Shown here piece after piece: positions 1 through 8,167 of a stretch of 30,718 bases of DNA. The notes beneath the pieces are model-generated. The model had not been told where the DNA came from. It saw nothing but the letters and a program-made list of their open reading frames with translations, and did no database searches. Position numbers and translations under genes: made by a program. The stretch lies in assembly GCA_964537555.1 (NCBI GenBank), contig CAZIAD010000039.1:1-30718 (forward strand), in the 5' to 3' direction. Numbering within the stretch: the first letter of the stretch is position 1; every line of letters begins with the position of its first letter. Origin of the DNA: CAYRWR01 sp964537555. GTDB taxonomy: Bacteria > Spirochaetota > Brevinematia > Brevinematales > CAYRWR01.

Positions 1-120
1 CTATCACTCTGACTACCAATCCCTATCTACACTTAATTCAATACTATATAAGAAATTAAACTTTTTTAAGATAATTCTGATCTGGTACACATATTGCTTA
101 GAGGGGTCAGGAGGAAATCT

Positions 121-1350
121 ATGAAAAGATCGCTTATAGCAATATCGATAATCCTATTCTGTTCTGCAGGGTATTCTGCTGGTGATCAGATAGGCCGGCT
201 GTGGGAAATAAGCCTTAAAAACAACAAAGAGATCGATGGGCAAATGAAAAAAGTGAAGGCAGAGAAAAAACTAGTCTCACCCAGTAGTTTCCCACCCGAC
301 CCCATGGTCAAATTCAGTCTCATGAATCAGCCGGTAGAGTCAAGTATGCAGTCCCCTATGTCCTCTTTCCAGGTCATGGTAAATCAGAACATGCCCTTTC
401 CCACAAAATTAGTTATCAAAGGAATGATCCAGTATCAATCCTTTCAGATAGAAGAAGCAAAGCTGGATATGCTCATATCACAAATAAAAAGAGATATCAG
501 CCTGATTTATATAGATATCGTCAGACTCAAGGATGTTTTAGAGGTGGAAAAAGATAAATTATCAAAGATAGAGTTAATCAATTCAATAGCCCTGACTAAA
601 TATCAATTGGGTAAAGGGCTGCAACAGGACCTACTAAAAATATCTGTGGCAGAACTACAGACAAAGAAAAAAATTGTAAAATTAAAAAGCATGATAGAGA
701 CCAAATATTTCGAGATGTCCTACTTACTGGGAGAGACGAATACTGACTTTCATACATCCTGGGATGAACTTTTATCACAAGACTATCTGAAGAGTACAGT
801 AAAGAACAATGCACTGCGGCAATTTCCCTTATTAAAAGTAAAACAGGCACTATTATCGAAAAGAAAATCAGAACTAAATCTGGCCCGATGGGACTATTTG
901 CCGGATTTAGGTATCTCCCTGGCATATAATTTCAGGGATAATACCTTACCGGACGGAGGAGTGGACCAGTATACAGTCGGAGTCACAGCTTCAGCCCCTA
1001 TTTATTCATTTTTTAAACAGATCCCGCTAAATCAGTCTAAGAAGCTGTCACTTGAGTCCGCCCAAAGTGAGCTGAAGGACGCTGAACTCCAGGTAGATAA
1101 AATGATAGAAATGCATTATGAGATGTATCTGCAGGATAAAGAGATCGTTGCACTATACCAGAACAATATTCTGAATGAATCTAAACAGGCCCTCGACTCT
1201 TCTATCACTGCCTATCAGGTGGACAAGGTGGATTTTCTTAATGTCTTAAACAGCCTGCTTAGCCTTTATCAGCACCAGGAGGAGTACCTGGAGTTTAAAG
1301 CCAGTTATCTCAGCCACCAGTCCTGGCTGGATTTTTTGCAAAGACCATAA
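121..1350 (+). CDS. TolC/CusC-family outer-membrane efflux channel
   Basis: This is the outer-membrane exit duct of a tripartite RND metal-efflux pump. The protein is about 409 aa, within the family range. It starts with a Sec signal (MKRSLIAISIILFCSAGYSA) and continues with long alpha-helical, Lys/Glu/Gln-rich stretches alternating with short beta segments, including residues such as NMPFPTK and LNLARWDYLPDLGIS that are typical of OEP repeats. The ATG at 121 is preferred over an upstream in-frame TTG at 94, because AGGAGG (109-114) lies six bases ahead of the ATG and the signal peptide then starts correctly. It is the first gene of a five-gene run, followed 16 nt later by the adaptor gene. 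I see no convincing promoter in the 120 bases before it, so the operon could begin further upstream. Metal specificity comes from the neighbouring pump, not from this protein. Confidence 0.88.
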   Translation: MKRSLIAISIILFCSAGYSAGDQIGRLWEISLKNNKEIDGQMKKVKAEKKLVSPSSFPPDPMVKFSLMNQPVESSMQSPMSSFQVMVNQNMPFPTKLVIKGMIQYQSFQIEEAKLDMLISQIKRDISLIYIDIVRLKDVLEVEKDKLSKIELINSIALTKYQLGKGLQQDLLKISVAELQTKKKIVKLKSMIETKYFEMSYLLGETNTDFHTSWDELLSQDYLKSTVKNNALRQFPLLKVKQALLSKRKSELNLARWDYLPDLGISLAYNFRDNTLPDGGVDQYTVGVTASAPIYSFFKQIPLNQSKKLSLESAQSELKDAELQVDKMIEMHYEMYLQDKEIVALYQNNILNESKQALDSSITAYQVDKVDFLNVLNSLLSLYQHQEEYLEFKASYLSHQSWLDFLQRP

Positions 1351-1366
1351 ATCATAGGAGAAAAAT

Positions 1367-2692
1367 ATGAAGAAAAGATTTTTAATATTTACAGTTTTTA
1401 TTGCTATACTCTCTATTTTTTCAGCTTGTAACACTAAGGGCAAAAGTCCTAATTCAGGAAAAAAGATCCTGTATTACACAGACGCGATGCACCCTTCTGT
1501 GCATGTGAGTGTAGAGGATTACAACAAGGGAGACGATACCTGCCCTATCTGTTTCATGCCTTTAATTCCGGTATATGAGCAAGATAAAGACTCAGCCACA
1601 AATCTTTCCCAAGGTGAAGCAGTGAAAGAAAACCACTCTGACCCCAGGATCGAGATCAGACTGAGTTCTCGCGACGAAATAATGGCAGATATCGCTACGG
1701 TAAAAGTGGAGAAAAAAACCATTCACAAAATGATAAGAACTTCAGGGACTATTGAATTCGATGAGAGAAAGGTCTCCTTTGTTTCCGCTTATATAGGAGG
1801 CAGAATAGATAAGCTGTATATTAATTTTACCGGGGCCAATGTCTATAAGGGACAGGCCCTGGGTAAGATTTACAGCCCGGATTTGGTTTCTACTCAGGAG
1901 GAATATATTGCAGCTCTGAACCGGGCTGACCAGTACAGTGGCAGCGATACATACCGTGCCCTGGTCAATTCAGCCAGACAAAGGTTGTTATTATGGGGTG
2001 TTTCGGAAAAAGATATACAGGAACTGGAGGCCAGCAGAAAACCAAAATTGTATCTGACCATCTATTCCCCTATGAGTGGTGTGGTCATAGAAAAAAATGT
2101 GCGGGAAGGAGAATATGTAAAGGAAGGCCAGTCACTCTATAAGATAGCCAATCTATCTAAGGTATGGGTACAAACAGATGTATTTGAGTATGAGTTACCC
2201 TATGTTAAAATCGGACAAAAGGTTGAAATCAGTTCAGTATCTTTTCCAGATAGGACTTTCATGGGATATATCACATTTATTGACCCTTTACTCAATCCCC
2301 AGACCAGAAGTGTGAAAGTGCGGGTAGAAATAAACAATTCCGGTATGCAGCTTAAACCCGGGATGTTTGTCACTTCCAGCTTAATGGCGAATTTTTATCA
2401 AAGGACAGTAGTACCAAAAACAGCCCTGTTAGATACCGGTCTGAAAAAAGTCGTTTATGTAAAAGTGACCAACACCAGCCAGGGCGGTATTTATTCTCCC
2501 AGACTGGTAGATACCGGTATTGCGGATGATAAACAAATAGAAATCCTGGCCGGCCTGAAAATCGGTGAGGACGTGGTTATGAGCGGTGCATTTTTGTTGG
2601 ATTCACACGCCGAATTGTCCGGGGCCAATGCCTCAGGGGGATATGGCGGAGCACTAAAAGTCGAAAGTGCACCTCCGGCACATAATCACTAA
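1367..2692 (+). CDS. cusB: CusB-type RND periplasmic adaptor lipoprotein with N-terminal heavy-metal-binding domain
   Basis: This membrane-fusion protein should link the RND pump to the outer-membrane channel and pass metal to the pump. A lipobox (FSAC, Cys21) makes it an inner-membrane lipoprotein. Residues 36-68 form a heavy-metal-binding domain of the type found on CusB/CzcB proteins: Met41-His42-Pro, then Cys59-Pro-x-Cys62-x-Met64 and LIPVY. The first cysteine usual in the YTCPMHP motif is replaced (YTDAMHP). After this come the barrel-sandwich/lipoyl halves (near residues 140-175 and 230-260, the second with SPMSGVVIEKNVREGEYV), a helical hairpin between them, a beta-barrel with RSVKVRVEI and LKPGMFV, and a membrane-proximal domain near the end. 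The C-terminus is His-containing. GGAG lies just upstream of the ATG. The gene sits between the TolC-like gene and the PII-like gene. The symbol is by homology. Confidence 0.9.
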   Translation: MKKRFLIFTVFIAILSIFSACNTKGKSPNSGKKILYYTDAMHPSVHVSVEDYNKGDDTCPICFMPLIPVYEQDKDSATNLSQGEAVKENHSDPRIEIRLSSRDEIMADIATVKVEKKTIHKMIRTSGTIEFDERKVSFVSAYIGGRIDKLYINFTGANVYKGQALGKIYSPDLVSTQEEYIAALNRADQYSGSDTYRALVNSARQRLLLWGVSEKDIQELEASRKPKLYLTIYSPMSGVVIEKNVREGEYVKEGQSLYKIANLSKVWVQTDVFEYELPYVKIGQKVEISSVSFPDRTFMGYITFIDPLLNPQTRSVKVRVEINNSGMQLKPGMFVTSSLMANFYQRTVVPKTALLDTGLKKVVYVKVTNTSQGGIYSPRLVDTGIADDKQIEILAGLKIGEDVVMSGAFLLDSHAELSGANASGGYGGALKVESAPPAHNH

Positions 2693-2703
2693 GGAGATGA
2701 AAA

Positions 2704-3075
2704 ATGAAACTGATAAAAGCCTATGTCCGGCCTGAAAAAGTGGGCATGATTATAGATTCTTTAAAGAAATTAAAAGTAAGTGGAATATCTGCTACTGATG
2801 TAAAAGGGATAGGCCAGGATCTGCTCTCCAGTCAGCACAAGCTTTCCCTGGAACTGGACAATGAAGCATCCAGAATAGTTAAACTGGAAGTCATCTGTGA
2901 AGAGTCTGAGAAGGAGAAAATAATCTCAGAAATCTTATCGGAGGCATATACCGGAGAAACAGGGGATGGTTTGATTTCCATTTCAAAGGTGGATGAAATC
3001 TATCATATCAGGACCGGCAAAAAACAGCTCAATCATAATGCCAGGGATAGAGGGGAGGATATAAATGATAAATAA
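2704..3075 (+). CDS. Divergent PII-like signalling protein (PII-NG type) within the metal-efflux operon
   Basis: The 123-aa protein has the PII/GlnB ferredoxin-like framework: an MKLIKAYVRP start, a VSGISATDVKGIG strand-turn near residues 25-37, TGETGDG at 83-89 and IRTG at 102-105. The canonical T-loop is missing: there is no RGAEY-like segment and no uridylylated tyrosine, and the C-terminal signature is altered (GDG followed by Leu-Ile-Ser instead of Lys/Arg-Ile-Phe). This fits the PII new group, described as lacking the PII signatures and occurring beside heavy-metal RND pump genes. It is therefore unlikely to be a nitrogen regulator. It may bind a nucleotide or metal and control the pump, but the ligand is unknown. 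The ORF overlaps the start of cusA by 11 nt, so the two are probably translationally coupled. A clear AAGGAG precedes the ATG. Confidence 0.85.
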   Translation: MKLIKAYVRPEKVGMIIDSLKKLKVSGISATDVKGIGQDLLSSQHKLSLELDNEASRIVKLEVICEESEKEKIISEILSEAYTGETGDGLISISKVDEIYHIRTGKKQLNHNARDRGEDINDK

Positions 3076-6000
3076 ATTAGTAGAATGGAGCCTGAATAAC
3101 AGATTTCTGGTACTGGGGATCTTTTTAGCAGCATTTATAGCCAGTCTTTTAACTCTCAGAAAACTCCCCATAGATGCTATCCCCAATATAGGTGAAAACC
3201 AGGTAATTGTTTATGCCGACTGGCCGGGCCGCAGCCCCAAAGATGTGGAGGATCAGGTCACCTATCCCCTGACTACTTCGCTATTAGGTATTCCGGGAGT
3301 CAAAGCGGTCAGAGGTAATTCTATGTTTGGTTTTTCCATCGTCAATATAATCTTTAAAGATAATGTCGAGCTCTACTGGGCCCGGACCCGCATTCTGGAG
3401 AAGCTCAATCTGGCTCAAAAAGATCTCCCGGATGATGCTGTCCCCTTACTGGGGCCTGATGCTTCTCCTCTGGACCAGATTTTCTGGTATACGATAGAGG
3501 GAGAAGGCCACAGTCTGGCCGAATTGAGGACAATTCAGGACTATTATGTAAAATATCAGCTCAATGCTGTGCCTGGAGTCTCGGAAGTCGCCAGTGTAGG
3601 AGGCTATGTTAAACAGTATCAGATACAGATAGACCCCAATAAACTACTCAATCATAATATCCCGCTTTCACACGTAATCATGCAGGTCAAAAAGGCTAAT
3701 CAGGATGTGGGTGCCCAGGTCATAGAAGAAAACTCCCAGGAGTTCATTATCCGATCCAAAGGTTTTATCAAATCCATCAAAGATATTGAAAATATTGTTA
3801 TAGGTACTAAAAATGGCGTGCCCATTTTTATCAGAAATGTAGGTGTAGTCACACTGGGCCCGGATTTCCGGAGAAATGCACTCGATAAAATGGGTAAGGA
3901 AGTAGTAGGCGGCGTTGTCATACAAAGATATGGAGAAAACCCCAGAGAAGTCATTAACCGGGTGAAAAAGAAGATCGTAGAGCTTAAGACTGGTTTTCCG
4001 AAAGGGGTAAAAATTGTACCTTTCTATGACCGGACTAAACTGGTCGACCGTTCTATTATGAATCTTGGCGTGACCATAGTGCTGCAAATCCTGATAACCA
4101 TCCTGGTGGTGGTATTATTTCTAAAAGATGCCAGAGCTTCCATAGCAGTATCTATTGTACTGCCTGTAGCGGTGGTGATTACCATGCCCATACTCTTACT
4201 TTTCAAAGTATCCCCCAATATCATGAGCCTGGGTGGTATAGCTATTGCCATAGGAGTAATTGTTGATGCGGGTATTGTAGTTGTGGAAAATATTTTTTCA
4301 CATGTCCAGTCTTATCAGAAGAGCCATATGGATCAAAAGATTCCTCTGTCAGTCTATGTAGATGCGGTAAAAGAGGTGGCTAGTCCCATTTTCTATACTA
4401 TGATTATAATTGTGGTCGCATTTTTAAATGTGTACCTTTTGGACGGCCAGGCCGGAAAACTGTTTAAGCCTCTGGCGTACTCAAAGAACATCGTAATGGG
4501 GATGTCGGCCTTTATCTCAGTCAGTCTGATCCCGGTAGTGGCAGTCCTACTGGTGAGGCCCAGAAAAGACAAAAAGAAAGTCCGCAACAATATTATTATT
4601 AAAGATGATGAAAGCTGGCTGCAAAGAGTATACACCAGGTCCCTGGAAAAAGTCTTACAGAAAAAAGGGATCTTTATTATCATTGTGAGTATTATTCTGG
4701 GAGCTTCATTGCTTACTATGAGTTTTATGGAAAAGGAATTTATGCCTCCTCTGGATGAAGGCGATATACTGTTTATGCCCGTTCTCTTACCAGGTGCCAA
4801 TATCTCTGAGGTAAAACATGTCCTGGCCAAGCAGGATCAAATCCTGGCTAGCTTTCCTGAAGTAGAAAGCGCGGTAGGTAAATCAGGCCGGGCAGAGACA
4901 TCTACTGACCCAGCCCCCATTGCCATGATCGAGACCATCATCCAGCTTAAGCCCAAAAAGGAATGGCGGAAAGGTATGACCAAACAGAAACTATTGAAAG
5001 AAATGAACGAAGCTCTGGCCATCCCCGGAGTAGCCAATATCTGGACACAGCCCATACGCAACCGTATTGATATGCTATCCACTGGTATTCAGACCCCCAT
5101 AGGAATTAAAGTATTTGGCCAGGACATGAAGACACTGGAGAAATTAGCCATAGAAATAGAGTCTGTCATAAAAACAGTAGAAGGTAACCGTAATCCATAT
5201 GCAGAAAGAATAGGCAATAAACCCTATATAGAGATAGAAGTAAACCGGGAAGAAGCAGCCCGTTACGGAATTAACATCAATGATGTAAATATGATAGTAA
5301 TGACAGCCATAGGGGGCATGAATATCACCCGGGTGGTAGAGGGGACGGAAAGAAATCCATTAAACATCAAATACCTGAAAGAATTCAGAGGAGATGTGGA
5401 TATGATAAAAAGGACACTTATCCCCACTATTACCGGCGGACAGATACCTCTTGTCCAGATCGCAAAAGTAGAAAAGACTTTAGGCCCTGCAAAGATTTCC
5501 ACAGAAAATGGTGTCCCTTATGTAAGGGTGTTTGTTAATCTGGATACTGAAAAGAGAGGGATTCTGGACTTTGTAGATGATGCAAAAGCAGCAGTAGCTC
5601 AAAAAGTGAAATTCCCCCCGGGATATTTCCCGGTGTGGAGTGGCCAGTATGAATATGAGATCAGCACCAGAAAAAAGCTTTTGGTCATCCTGCCGATCAC
5701 AGTTTTGGTTATATTTGTGCTTCTGTATATGAAGTTTAAGTCAGGCTGGTATGTTACGGCTATGTTACTGGCCCTTCCCTTTGGGCTGATTGGGGGTATC
5801 GGATTACAGTTCCTGCTGGCAGTAAAAATGAGTACGGCTGTCAAGATAGGTTATATTGCATTGATGGGTGTGGCTGTAGAAGACGGAGTTGTCTTTTTGG
5901 AATTCCTGGTGCACAATCTAAGAACAGGGGACGGGCTGATACCTTCAGTGATAGAATCCGGCAGAAACCGAGTAAGGGCTATCATCATGACCACCCTTAC

Positions 6001-6187
6001 CACCATTATAGCCCTTCTACCGGTGCTGATTTCCCAGGGGAGCGGGTCAGAACTTATGCTGCCCATAGCTGTGCCTACCTTTGGCGGAATGATCACTGCC
6101 ACACTGGCTAACCTGTATGTGCTTCCGGTATTATTTACCATCATACAGGAGAAAAGAGAAAAGAAAAACCAAAAAATATTATCCTAG
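3065..6187 (+). CDS. cusA: CusA/CzcA-family heavy-metal RND efflux pump, Cu(I)/Ag(I) type
   Basis: This is a proton-driven inner-membrane pump of 1040 aa, the normal length, with the two repeated halves of six membrane helices and large periplasmic loops. Met571, Met621 and Met670 (in LFMPVLLPG, PIAMIETII and RIDMLSTG) have the exact spacing of the E. coli CusA methionine triad (573, 623, 672), which argues for Cu(I)/Ag(I) over Zn/Co/Cd. Membrane-helix acids Asp401 (in VIVDAGIVVVEN) and Glu939 (in GVAVEDGVV) match CusA Asp405 and Glu939. The lysine that completes the CusA relay (Lys984) appears replaced by a hydrophobic residue in RVRAIIMTT. The gene overlaps the PII-like gene by 11 nt and is followed 9 nt later by the YHS lipoprotein gene. 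The residue match is by hand alignment from memory. Confidence 0.93.
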   Translation: MINKLVEWSLNNRFLVLGIFLAAFIASLLTLRKLPIDAIPNIGENQVIVYADWPGRSPKDVEDQVTYPLTTSLLGIPGVKAVRGNSMFGFSIVNIIFKDNVELYWARTRILEKLNLAQKDLPDDAVPLLGPDASPLDQIFWYTIEGEGHSLAELRTIQDYYVKYQLNAVPGVSEVASVGGYVKQYQIQIDPNKLLNHNIPLSHVIMQVKKANQDVGAQVIEENSQEFIIRSKGFIKSIKDIENIVIGTKNGVPIFIRNVGVVTLGPDFRRNALDKMGKEVVGGVVIQRYGENPREVINRVKKKIVELKTGFPKGVKIVPFYDRTKLVDRSIMNLGVTIVLQILITILVVVLFLKDARASIAVSIVLPVAVVITMPILLLFKVSPNIMSLGGIAIAIGVIVDAGIVVVENIFSHVQSYQKSHMDQKIPLSVYVDAVKEVASPIFYTMIIIVVAFLNVYLLDGQAGKLFKPLAYSKNIVMGMSAFISVSLIPVVAVLLVRPRKDKKKVRNNIIIKDDESWLQRVYTRSLEKVLQKKGIFIIIVSIILGASLLTMSFMEKEFMPPLDEGDILFMPVLLPGANISEVKHVLAKQDQILASFPEVESAVGKSGRAETSTDPAPIAMIETIIQLKPKKEWRKGMTKQKLLKEMNEALAIPGVANIWTQPIRNRIDMLSTGIQTPIGIKVFGQDMKTLEKLAIEIESVIKTVEGNRNPYAERIGNKPYIEIEVNREEAARYGININDVNMIVMTAIGGMNITRVVEGTERNPLNIKYLKEFRGDVDMIKRTLIPTITGGQIPLVQIAKVEKTLGPAKISTENGVPYVRVFVNLDTEKRGILDFVDDAKAAVAQKVKFPPGYFPVWSGQYEYEISTRKKLLVILPITVLVIFVLLYMKFKSGWYVTAMLLALPFGLIGGIGLQFLLAVKMSTAVKIGYIALMGVAVEDGVVFLEFLVHNLRTGDGLIPSVIESGRNRVRAIIMTTLTTIIALLPVLISQGSGSELMLPIAVPTFGGMITATLANLYVLPVLFTIIQEKREKKNQKILS

Positions 6188-6196
6188 GAGGAAGAA

Positions 6197-6562
6197 ATGA
6201 AGAAGAGATTTTTATGGTTCGGAGTAGTACTGGTATTTGCCCTTACTATACTGGTGTCCTGCGGCAAGAAGGAAAAAGAGCAGATTGCAATGCAGACTCA
6301 AATGCATCAAATGGATCACTCAAATGTGATGTTCCATGAACAAACATTATCTTCAGAAGAAGGCAAGATGGGAGAACATGTGATCTGTCCGGTATCGGGT
6401 GAGAAAATAATGGTCACAGAAAAAACTCCCTATTCTACCTATGAAGGAAAAAAGATCTATATTGCAGGAGAGGAAAACAAGAAATTGTTTGAAAAAGACC
6501 CCCAGGGATATCTTGAAAAAGCCGGGGCTAAAAAAGAGGATCATTCTCAAATGGATATGTAG
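6197..6562 (+). CDS. YHS-domain, Met/His-rich periplasmic lipoprotein
   Basis: The 121-aa lipoprotein has the lipobox LVSC (Cys22). It then has a Met/His-rich stretch (residues 32-48, with MQTQMHQMDHSNVMFH) and a YHS-type domain (about 61-108) with Cys64-Pro-Val-Ser-Gly, TPYSTYEGKKIYI and a final DPQGYLEKAG. The tail again ends in His and Met residues. YHS domains bind metal in Cu-handling proteins such as CopA-type ATPases and related chaperones. As the last gene of the efflux operon, with GGAGG right ahead of the ATG, it plausibly feeds Cu(I)/Ag(I) to the adaptor and pump, the role CusF has in E. coli; that role is inferred. No CusF-like small beta-barrel gene is present here. Transcription should stop at the hairpin about 50 bases downstream. 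Confidence 0.85.
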   Translation: MKKRFLWFGVVLVFALTILVSCGKKEKEQIAMQTQMHQMDHSNVMFHEQTLSSEEGKMGEHVICPVSGEKIMVTEKTPYSTYEGKKIYIAGEENKKLFEKDPQGYLEKAGAKKEDHSQMDM

Positions 6563-6612
6563 GACTCTTCTCAGGAAAATACCTCAAAAAAAGGTATCTC
6601 CTTTAGTGTTAG

Positions 6613-6641
6613 GGGGCTGGCTAGTGTTCAGCCCCTTTTTA
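6613..6641 (+). terminator. Intrinsic terminator after the metal-efflux operon
   Basis: A perfect 7-bp GC-rich stem (GGGGCTG, 6613-6619, with CAGCCCC, 6629-6635) with a 9-base loop is followed directly by a run of T. It lies 50 bases after the YHS lipoprotein stop codon. A weaker 6-bp hairpin (ATACCT/AGGTAT, 6579-6597) precedes it. Confidence 0.85.
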
Positions 6642-6847
6642 TATTCTACACCGGTCCGCCCACTCCAACATATCTGTGCGGGACCAATCATCACCTGGTG
6701 CTGCCTAATGGCCTGCAAAACAGAGACTCTGACAGTAACTCATTCATTCCTGTTTAATCCATAAAATAACACCCACCCCTGTCCTGTAGGGGCACCTATA
6801 ACATGCCATACCTGATCGGGCCCTCCCAAAAAAATACCTCCCCACCC
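6642..6847. other. Gene-free spacer between efflux and flagellar operons
   Basis: This stretch of roughly 200 bases is C-rich on the + strand, with CCCACCCC-like tracts near 6772 and 6842. It has no ORF with a ribosome binding site and no convincing hairpin or repeat. A short + strand reading frame that enters from the preceding gene has no family resemblance. Nothing functional is recognised. Confidence 0.5.
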
Positions 6848-6848
6848 C

Positions 6849-6875
6849 TCAAAGAAATCCCTGTTCTTCCGATAT
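6849..6875 (+). promoter_or_regulatory. Candidate sigma-28 (FliA)-like promoter of the flagellar operon
   Basis: TCAAAG (6849-6854) is separated by about 14-15 bases from TCCGATAT (6868-6875). The sigma-28 consensus is TAAA, 15 bases, GCCGATAA, so the -10 matches at 6 of 8 positions and the -35 at 3 of 4. The predicted start near 6883 would leave a leader of about 20 bases containing AAGGAG (6891-6896) ahead of fliK. No good sigma-70 site is seen here. Confidence 0.4.
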
Positions 6876-6903
6876 TTTCTATAGATATATAAGGAGTCTG
6901 TGT

Positions 6904-8154
6904 ATGGACCTGTTTAATACTGTCAGCACCATGAAATCAGTCATGCCTGAAAGTGTCACAGCTACTGCTGTAAAGGAACGGCCTGCGGAAAGCCGGAGAT
7001 CAGAGAGCGAGAAAGTCAGATCTGAAGATTTTCAGAATGTGCTGAAGAAAGTGGACCAGGAAAAGAGCAGTTCATCCCAAAAAAAGGGAGCTGAAAGCCC
7101 TCAGTTCAAAGAGGTCGAGAAAAATATCGAGACCCTGGAGCAGAAGATCCAGACTCTGAAACAGAAAGCCACTCCCGAACAGAAGACAGAGCTGGAGAAC
7201 CTGGAAAAATTCCTGGCCAAACTCAAACAGGTATTAGCTAAAATGAAAAACGGGGAGACCCATAATCAACCCGCAGTGCAAAAGATAGACTTCCTGGCTA
7301 TGATGTCCCAGATCCTGCAGGAAATATCCCAGGCCCTGGACCAGAAAGACGGGATCCAGCAGATGACTAAAAAGCTGGAAGCCCTGGAAGCAAAACTGGA
7401 CGCAAAGCAGCTGAAAAGTGCTGACAAAGACGGAGAACAGCTCAAACTGTTCCAGAATGAAAACAATAATGCAGTCAAAGGTGAGCCCAAAGAAGAGACG
7501 GTAAAGATCATCGACCGCCGTAGTGCCCTGAAAAGCACTGCCGGGGAAAAGCAGAGCCCCAGCCTCCATAAAACTGAGACTGCATCCAACCCCAACAGCC
7601 TGTTCAAAGAGACCCTGAATCAGGCTAATGCTACTGCCCATAAAGAAGACAGTGCCACCCAGGCCCTGCAGAACCTGCAGGCCCGCCCTACGGCTACCCA
7701 GGAAATAGTGAGCCGGCAGTACACCTCCTTTTCCTCGGGGGTATCCCGGGCCCACATGCAGTCCATGATACAGAATGTGACCGGCAAGGCCATAGTGACG
7801 CTCAATGATGGAAAGAGCGAAGTGCGGATGCGGCTCAATCCTCCCGAACTGGGAAAAATGAGCCTGCACTTCAGCCTGGAAGACGGCAAGATGATGGGTA
7901 AGATCGTGGTCTCTACTCAGGAAGCCAAGATGCTGTGGGAACAGAATATGTGGGATCTGCAGAAATCACTGCAGCATTCCGGCATAGATGTCCAGGGTAT
8001 GGAAGTCAATGTAGGAGATGATGGATCCGCGCAGGAGCAGGAGCTGTTTGCAAAAGACGGCAGCCGGAATGTCCTGATAGATGGAGCGGCTCTTGAAAGC
8101 GTTGAAAGAGAATACCAGAATTTATATGATTCCACTGTGAATTATATCGCCTGA
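6904..8154 (+). CDS. fliK: Flagellar hook-length control protein FliK
   Basis: FliK measures hook length and switches the flagellar export apparatus from hook to filament substrates. The 416-aa protein has a long, low-complexity, Gln/Lys/Glu-rich N-terminal part with coiled-coil character (about 50-125 and 140-175), as expected of a ruler. Its conserved C-terminal Flg_hook domain (about 295-375) includes VRMRLNPPELGKMSLHF, the KMMGKIVVSTQEA strand and GIDVQGMEVNV. The linker is Ser/Thr/Ala-rich. AAGGAG lies seven bases before the ATG. It is the first gene of the flagellar run and is followed 13 nt later by flgD. Identification rests on the C-terminal domain and on its position before flgD/flgE. 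Confidence 0.9.
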   Translation: MDLFNTVSTMKSVMPESVTATAVKERPAESRRSESEKVRSEDFQNVLKKVDQEKSSSSQKKGAESPQFKEVEKNIETLEQKIQTLKQKATPEQKTELENLEKFLAKLKQVLAKMKNGETHNQPAVQKIDFLAMMSQILQEISQALDQKDGIQQMTKKLEALEAKLDAKQLKSADKDGEQLKLFQNENNNAVKGEPKEETVKIIDRRSALKSTAGEKQSPSLHKTETASNPNSLFKETLNQANATAHKEDSATQALQNLQARPTATQEIVSRQYTSFSSGVSRAHMQSMIQNVTGKAIVTLNDGKSEVRMRLNPPELGKMSLHFSLEDGKMMGKIVVSTQEAKMLWEQNMWDLQKSLQHSGIDVQGMEVNVGDDGSAQEQELFAKDGSRNVLIDGAALESVEREYQNLYDSTVNYIA

Positions 8155-8167
8155 GGGAGGGCTGACT

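Noticed and set aside
1..120. Promoter for the efflux operon
   Set aside because: Only isolated AT-rich -10-like words (e.g. near 45-50 and 70-75) are present, without a matching -35 at a proper distance.
2704..3075. Nitrogen regulatory GlnB/GlnK
   Set aside because: The T-loop tyrosine motif and C-terminal signature are missing and no ammonium transporter or glutamine synthetase gene is adjacent.
6441..6764. 107-aa + strand open frame after the YHS gene
   Set aside because: It overlaps the YHS lipoprotein in another frame and reads through a strong terminator.
7234..7869. 211-aa open frame on the - strand
   Set aside because: It lies antisense to fliK, whose + strand product has the conserved Flg_hook domain; the open frame has no family pattern and no ribosome binding site.
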